From contig JAJYCX010000010.1 in assembly GCA_021778015.1 (NCBI GenBank), positions 1 through 64,000 of the forward strand: a stretch of 64,000 bases of DNA, read 5' to 3'. The notes under the pieces are model-generated. The model saw only the letters and a program-made list of their open reading frames with translations, searched no databases and was not told where the DNA came from. The translations under genes and the position numbers were made by a program. Every line of letters starts with the position of its first letter. Within the stretch, counting starts at the first letter, position 1. The stretch comes from Pseudomonadota bacterium (GTDB lineage: Bacteria > Pseudomonadota > Gammaproteobacteria > UBA1113). Below, in pieces: positions 62,496-64,000 of this stretch.

Positions 62496-64000
62496 TTATG
62501 AATATATTCGCGCCAAATCTTCTTTTGCATCACCTGTTGCATGCAGCTTATATTTGTCGACTAGAATATTTACCACAGTAGGCGTCAAAAACGCAGGTAA
62601 TGTTGGTCCTAGATAGATATTTTCAATCCCTAAACTTAACAAGGTTAACAATACAGCAGCGGCTTTTTGTTCAAACCATGAGATAATTAAAGATAGCGGT
62701 AATTGATTAACACTGCATTTAAAAACATCAGCCAAAGCGAGTGCGACTTGAATCGCAGAATAGGAATCATTACATTGCCCCATATCTAATAGACGTGGAA
62801 TACCGTTGATTGTACCAAATTCATCTTTGTTAAAACGGTATTTGCCGCATCCTAGAGTTAAAATAATGCTATCGCTAGGAGTAGCATGTGCAAACTCAGT
62901 GTAATAATTACGTCCTGACTTTGCGCCATCACAACCACCTATCACAAAAAAGTGTTTAATATCGCCATTTTTAACGCTTTCCACGATTTGATCCGCTACG
63001 CCTAATACCGTGTTTCTAGCAAAGCCAGTGGTTATAAATTTAGCTTCGGAATCTTCACTAAATCCAGGATTGGCAAGCGCAGATTGAATTGCTGGAGTAT
63101 AATCTTGGTTGGATAAATGCTTTATATTACTCCACCCTACCGCATTCGTAGTAAACAATCTTTGACTATAACTAACCTGCGGTGCAATTAAACAATTCGT
63201 TGTAATTATTATGCTGCCTGGAAATTTTGCAAATTCAGTTTGCTGATCTTGCCATGCACCACCGTAGTTAGCCACTAAATGTGGATACTTTTTAAATTCA
63301 GGATAGGCGTGAGCCGGCAACATTTCACCGTGTGTATAAACATTAATACCCATTCCCATAGTTTGTTCTAAGATATTTCTTAAATCATGAAGGTCATGAC
63401 CGCTTACTAATATGGCTTTTCCTTTCACAGGCGTTATTCTTACTTGGGTTGGCTCCGGATGTCCAAATGTTTCTGTATGTGCTTTGTCTAAAAGTTCCAT
63501 TGCTTTGTAATTCGTTGCACCAATTTTTAGTGCCCATTCTAAATAAGAACCCGCATCGCTGGACTCTTTGGCTAAAAAATCTAAGCATGCGTGTATGTCT
63601 GCATAAATTTGAAGATCCTCATAACCTAATAATCTAGCATGATCCGTATATGCGGCTAAGCCCTTTAACCCAAATAAAACCAGTCCATATAATCCAGTAA
63701 TATCAGCATCCAAATTTAGAGATCTCATATCAAAGCCAATTGATTCAGCCTGTTCTAATAATCCGGGTAAATCATTTGCGGCTTGGTAGTTTATTGTTGT
63801 TAATTGTAATTCAACCGGTGTGGTTTTATTGAATTCACAATTTGCAATATACTGCAGACGTAATTCCTCACGTATATGAATAGCATTATAAATGTAATTC
63901 TGAATCCTTTTAGCGTCAAAATTTACATTTGTAAGCGTTGCAAAAAGCGCCTCAACAACAAAAGCGTTTGCGGCAGTGTTATTAATGCCCGACTGATGGC
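62496..64000 (-). CDS. hcp: Hybrid-cluster protein (hydroxylamine/NO reductase), 5' end outside window
   Basis: 501 codons visible; the frame stays open to the window edge and continues the family (ALFATLTNVNFDAKRI near 63930), so about 60-80 residues including the first cluster cysteines are missing. Visible landmarks: LYGLVLFGLKGLAAYTDHA, ISGHDLHDLRNILEQTMGMGINVYTHGEMLPAH, NCLIAPQ, GGCDGAKSGRNYYTEFA, LTLGCGKYRFNKDEFG, MGQCNDSYSAIQVALALAD and SWFEQKAAAVLLTLLSLGI, including hybrid cluster ligands. Reduces NO or hydroxylamine under low oxygen. First gene of hcp-reductase-NsrR-like. An internal ATG at 63728 is not the start. Confidence 0.95.
   Translation of the reverse strand, partial: HQSGINNTAANAFVVEALFATLTNVNFDAKRIQNYIYNAIHIREELRLQYIANCEFNKTTPVELQLTTINYQAANDLPGLLEQAESIGFDMRSLNLDADITGLYGLVLFGLKGLAAYTDHARLLGYEDLQIYADIHACLDFLAKESSDAGSYLEWALKIGATNYKAMELLDKAHTETFGHPEPTQVRITPVKGKAILVSGHDLHDLRNILEQTMGMGINVYTHGEMLPAHAYPEFKKYPHLVANYGGAWQDQQTEFAKFPGSIIITTNCLIAPQVSYSQRLFTTNAVGWSNIKHLSNQDYTPAIQSALANPGFSEDSEAKFITTGFARNTVLGVADQIVESVKNGDIKHFFVIGGCDGAKSGRNYYTEFAHATPSDSIILTLGCGKYRFNKDEFGTINGIPRLLDMGQCNDSYSAIQVALALADVFKCSVNQLPLSLIISWFEQKAAAVLLTLLSLGIENIYLGPTLPAFLTPTVVNILVDKYKLHATGDAKEDLARIYS

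Noticed and set aside
62496..63728. Hcp starting at the ATG at 63728
   Set aside because: The frame is open upstream to the window edge and continues conserved Hcp sequence, so this Met is internal.

Overview
The window looks like chromosome from an AT-rich, host-associated gammaproteobacterium of the Legionellales type (Coxiella/Legionella/Rickettsiella-like). The housekeeping proteins are gammaproteobacterial in style. They are interleaved with large proteins that read like secreted effectors: a eukaryotic-type kinase, a SopB-like CX5R phosphatase, an SH3-domain protein, a RAP-like RNA-binding protein and two ankyrin proteins. A near-consensus PmrA box, the regulatory element of Legionella/Coxiella Dot/Icm effectors, precedes the kinase. 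The genus cannot be fixed from sequence alone, and no secretion-system gene lies in the window.

Layout. 0.3-3.2 kb: minus-strand operon of an acetyl-CoA hydrolase/CoA-transferase, a methyltransferase-like protein and a fumarylacetoacetate-hydrolase-family protein. 3.4-4.4 kb: unknown protein. 4.6-7.5 kb: metG, a soluble RnfB-like ferredoxin and nth. 7.6-8.3 kb: a degenerate tRNA-Glu, tRNA-Glu(CTC), tRNA-Glu(TTC) and tRNA-Ala(GGC), all minus strand. 8.5-12 kb: a YchJ-like protein, two exported proteins and an amino-acid permease. 12-15.2 kb: putative phosphoinositide phosphatase effector. 15.3-20.9 kb: acid phosphatase, 3-hydroxybutyrate dehydrogenase, small proteins, 3-methyladenine glycosylase and a SulP transporter. 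20.9-25.7 kb: complete arginine deiminase set, transcribed arcA-arcB-arcD-arcC. 25.9-27.7 kb: kinase effector candidate. 28.0-30.8 kb: ArsR regulator, zinc-ribbon protein and CPx P-type ATPase. 30.7-40.2 kb: three effector-like genes around maf and an amino-acid permease. 40.3-44.9 kb: alpha/beta hydrolase, small acidic protein, MFS transporter, a KfrA-like gene broken by two tandem stop codons, and a short ankyrin protein. 44.9-51.7 kb: aconitase, gltX, trpS and a quinol-type nitric oxide reductase. 51.9-59.4 kb: small membrane protein, Eda aldolase, metallo-hydrolase and two tandem FadE-like acyl-CoA dehydrogenases. 59.7-64 kb: lipoprotein, chagasin-type protease inhibitor, membrane protein, then hcp (5' end outside the window), an Hcp-partner reductase and an NsrR-like regulator.

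The window carries several families of short palindromic repeats. The most complex is a roughly 360-390 bp nested palindrome present at about 17.0 kb and 54.3 kb. The arms of the two copies are inverted relative to each other while their cores point the same way. A second family (core GTCATCCTCGACCGAAGGTC) lies just after gene ends at several sites.

Functional themes are energy from arginine (ADI pathway) and fatty acids (FadE pair, hydroxybutyrate dehydrogenase, acyl-CoA transferase), nitric oxide and nitrosative stress (qNOR, Hcp, reductase, NsrR-like), metal resistance, and host manipulation. Function calls rest on motifs read by eye; no database search was run.
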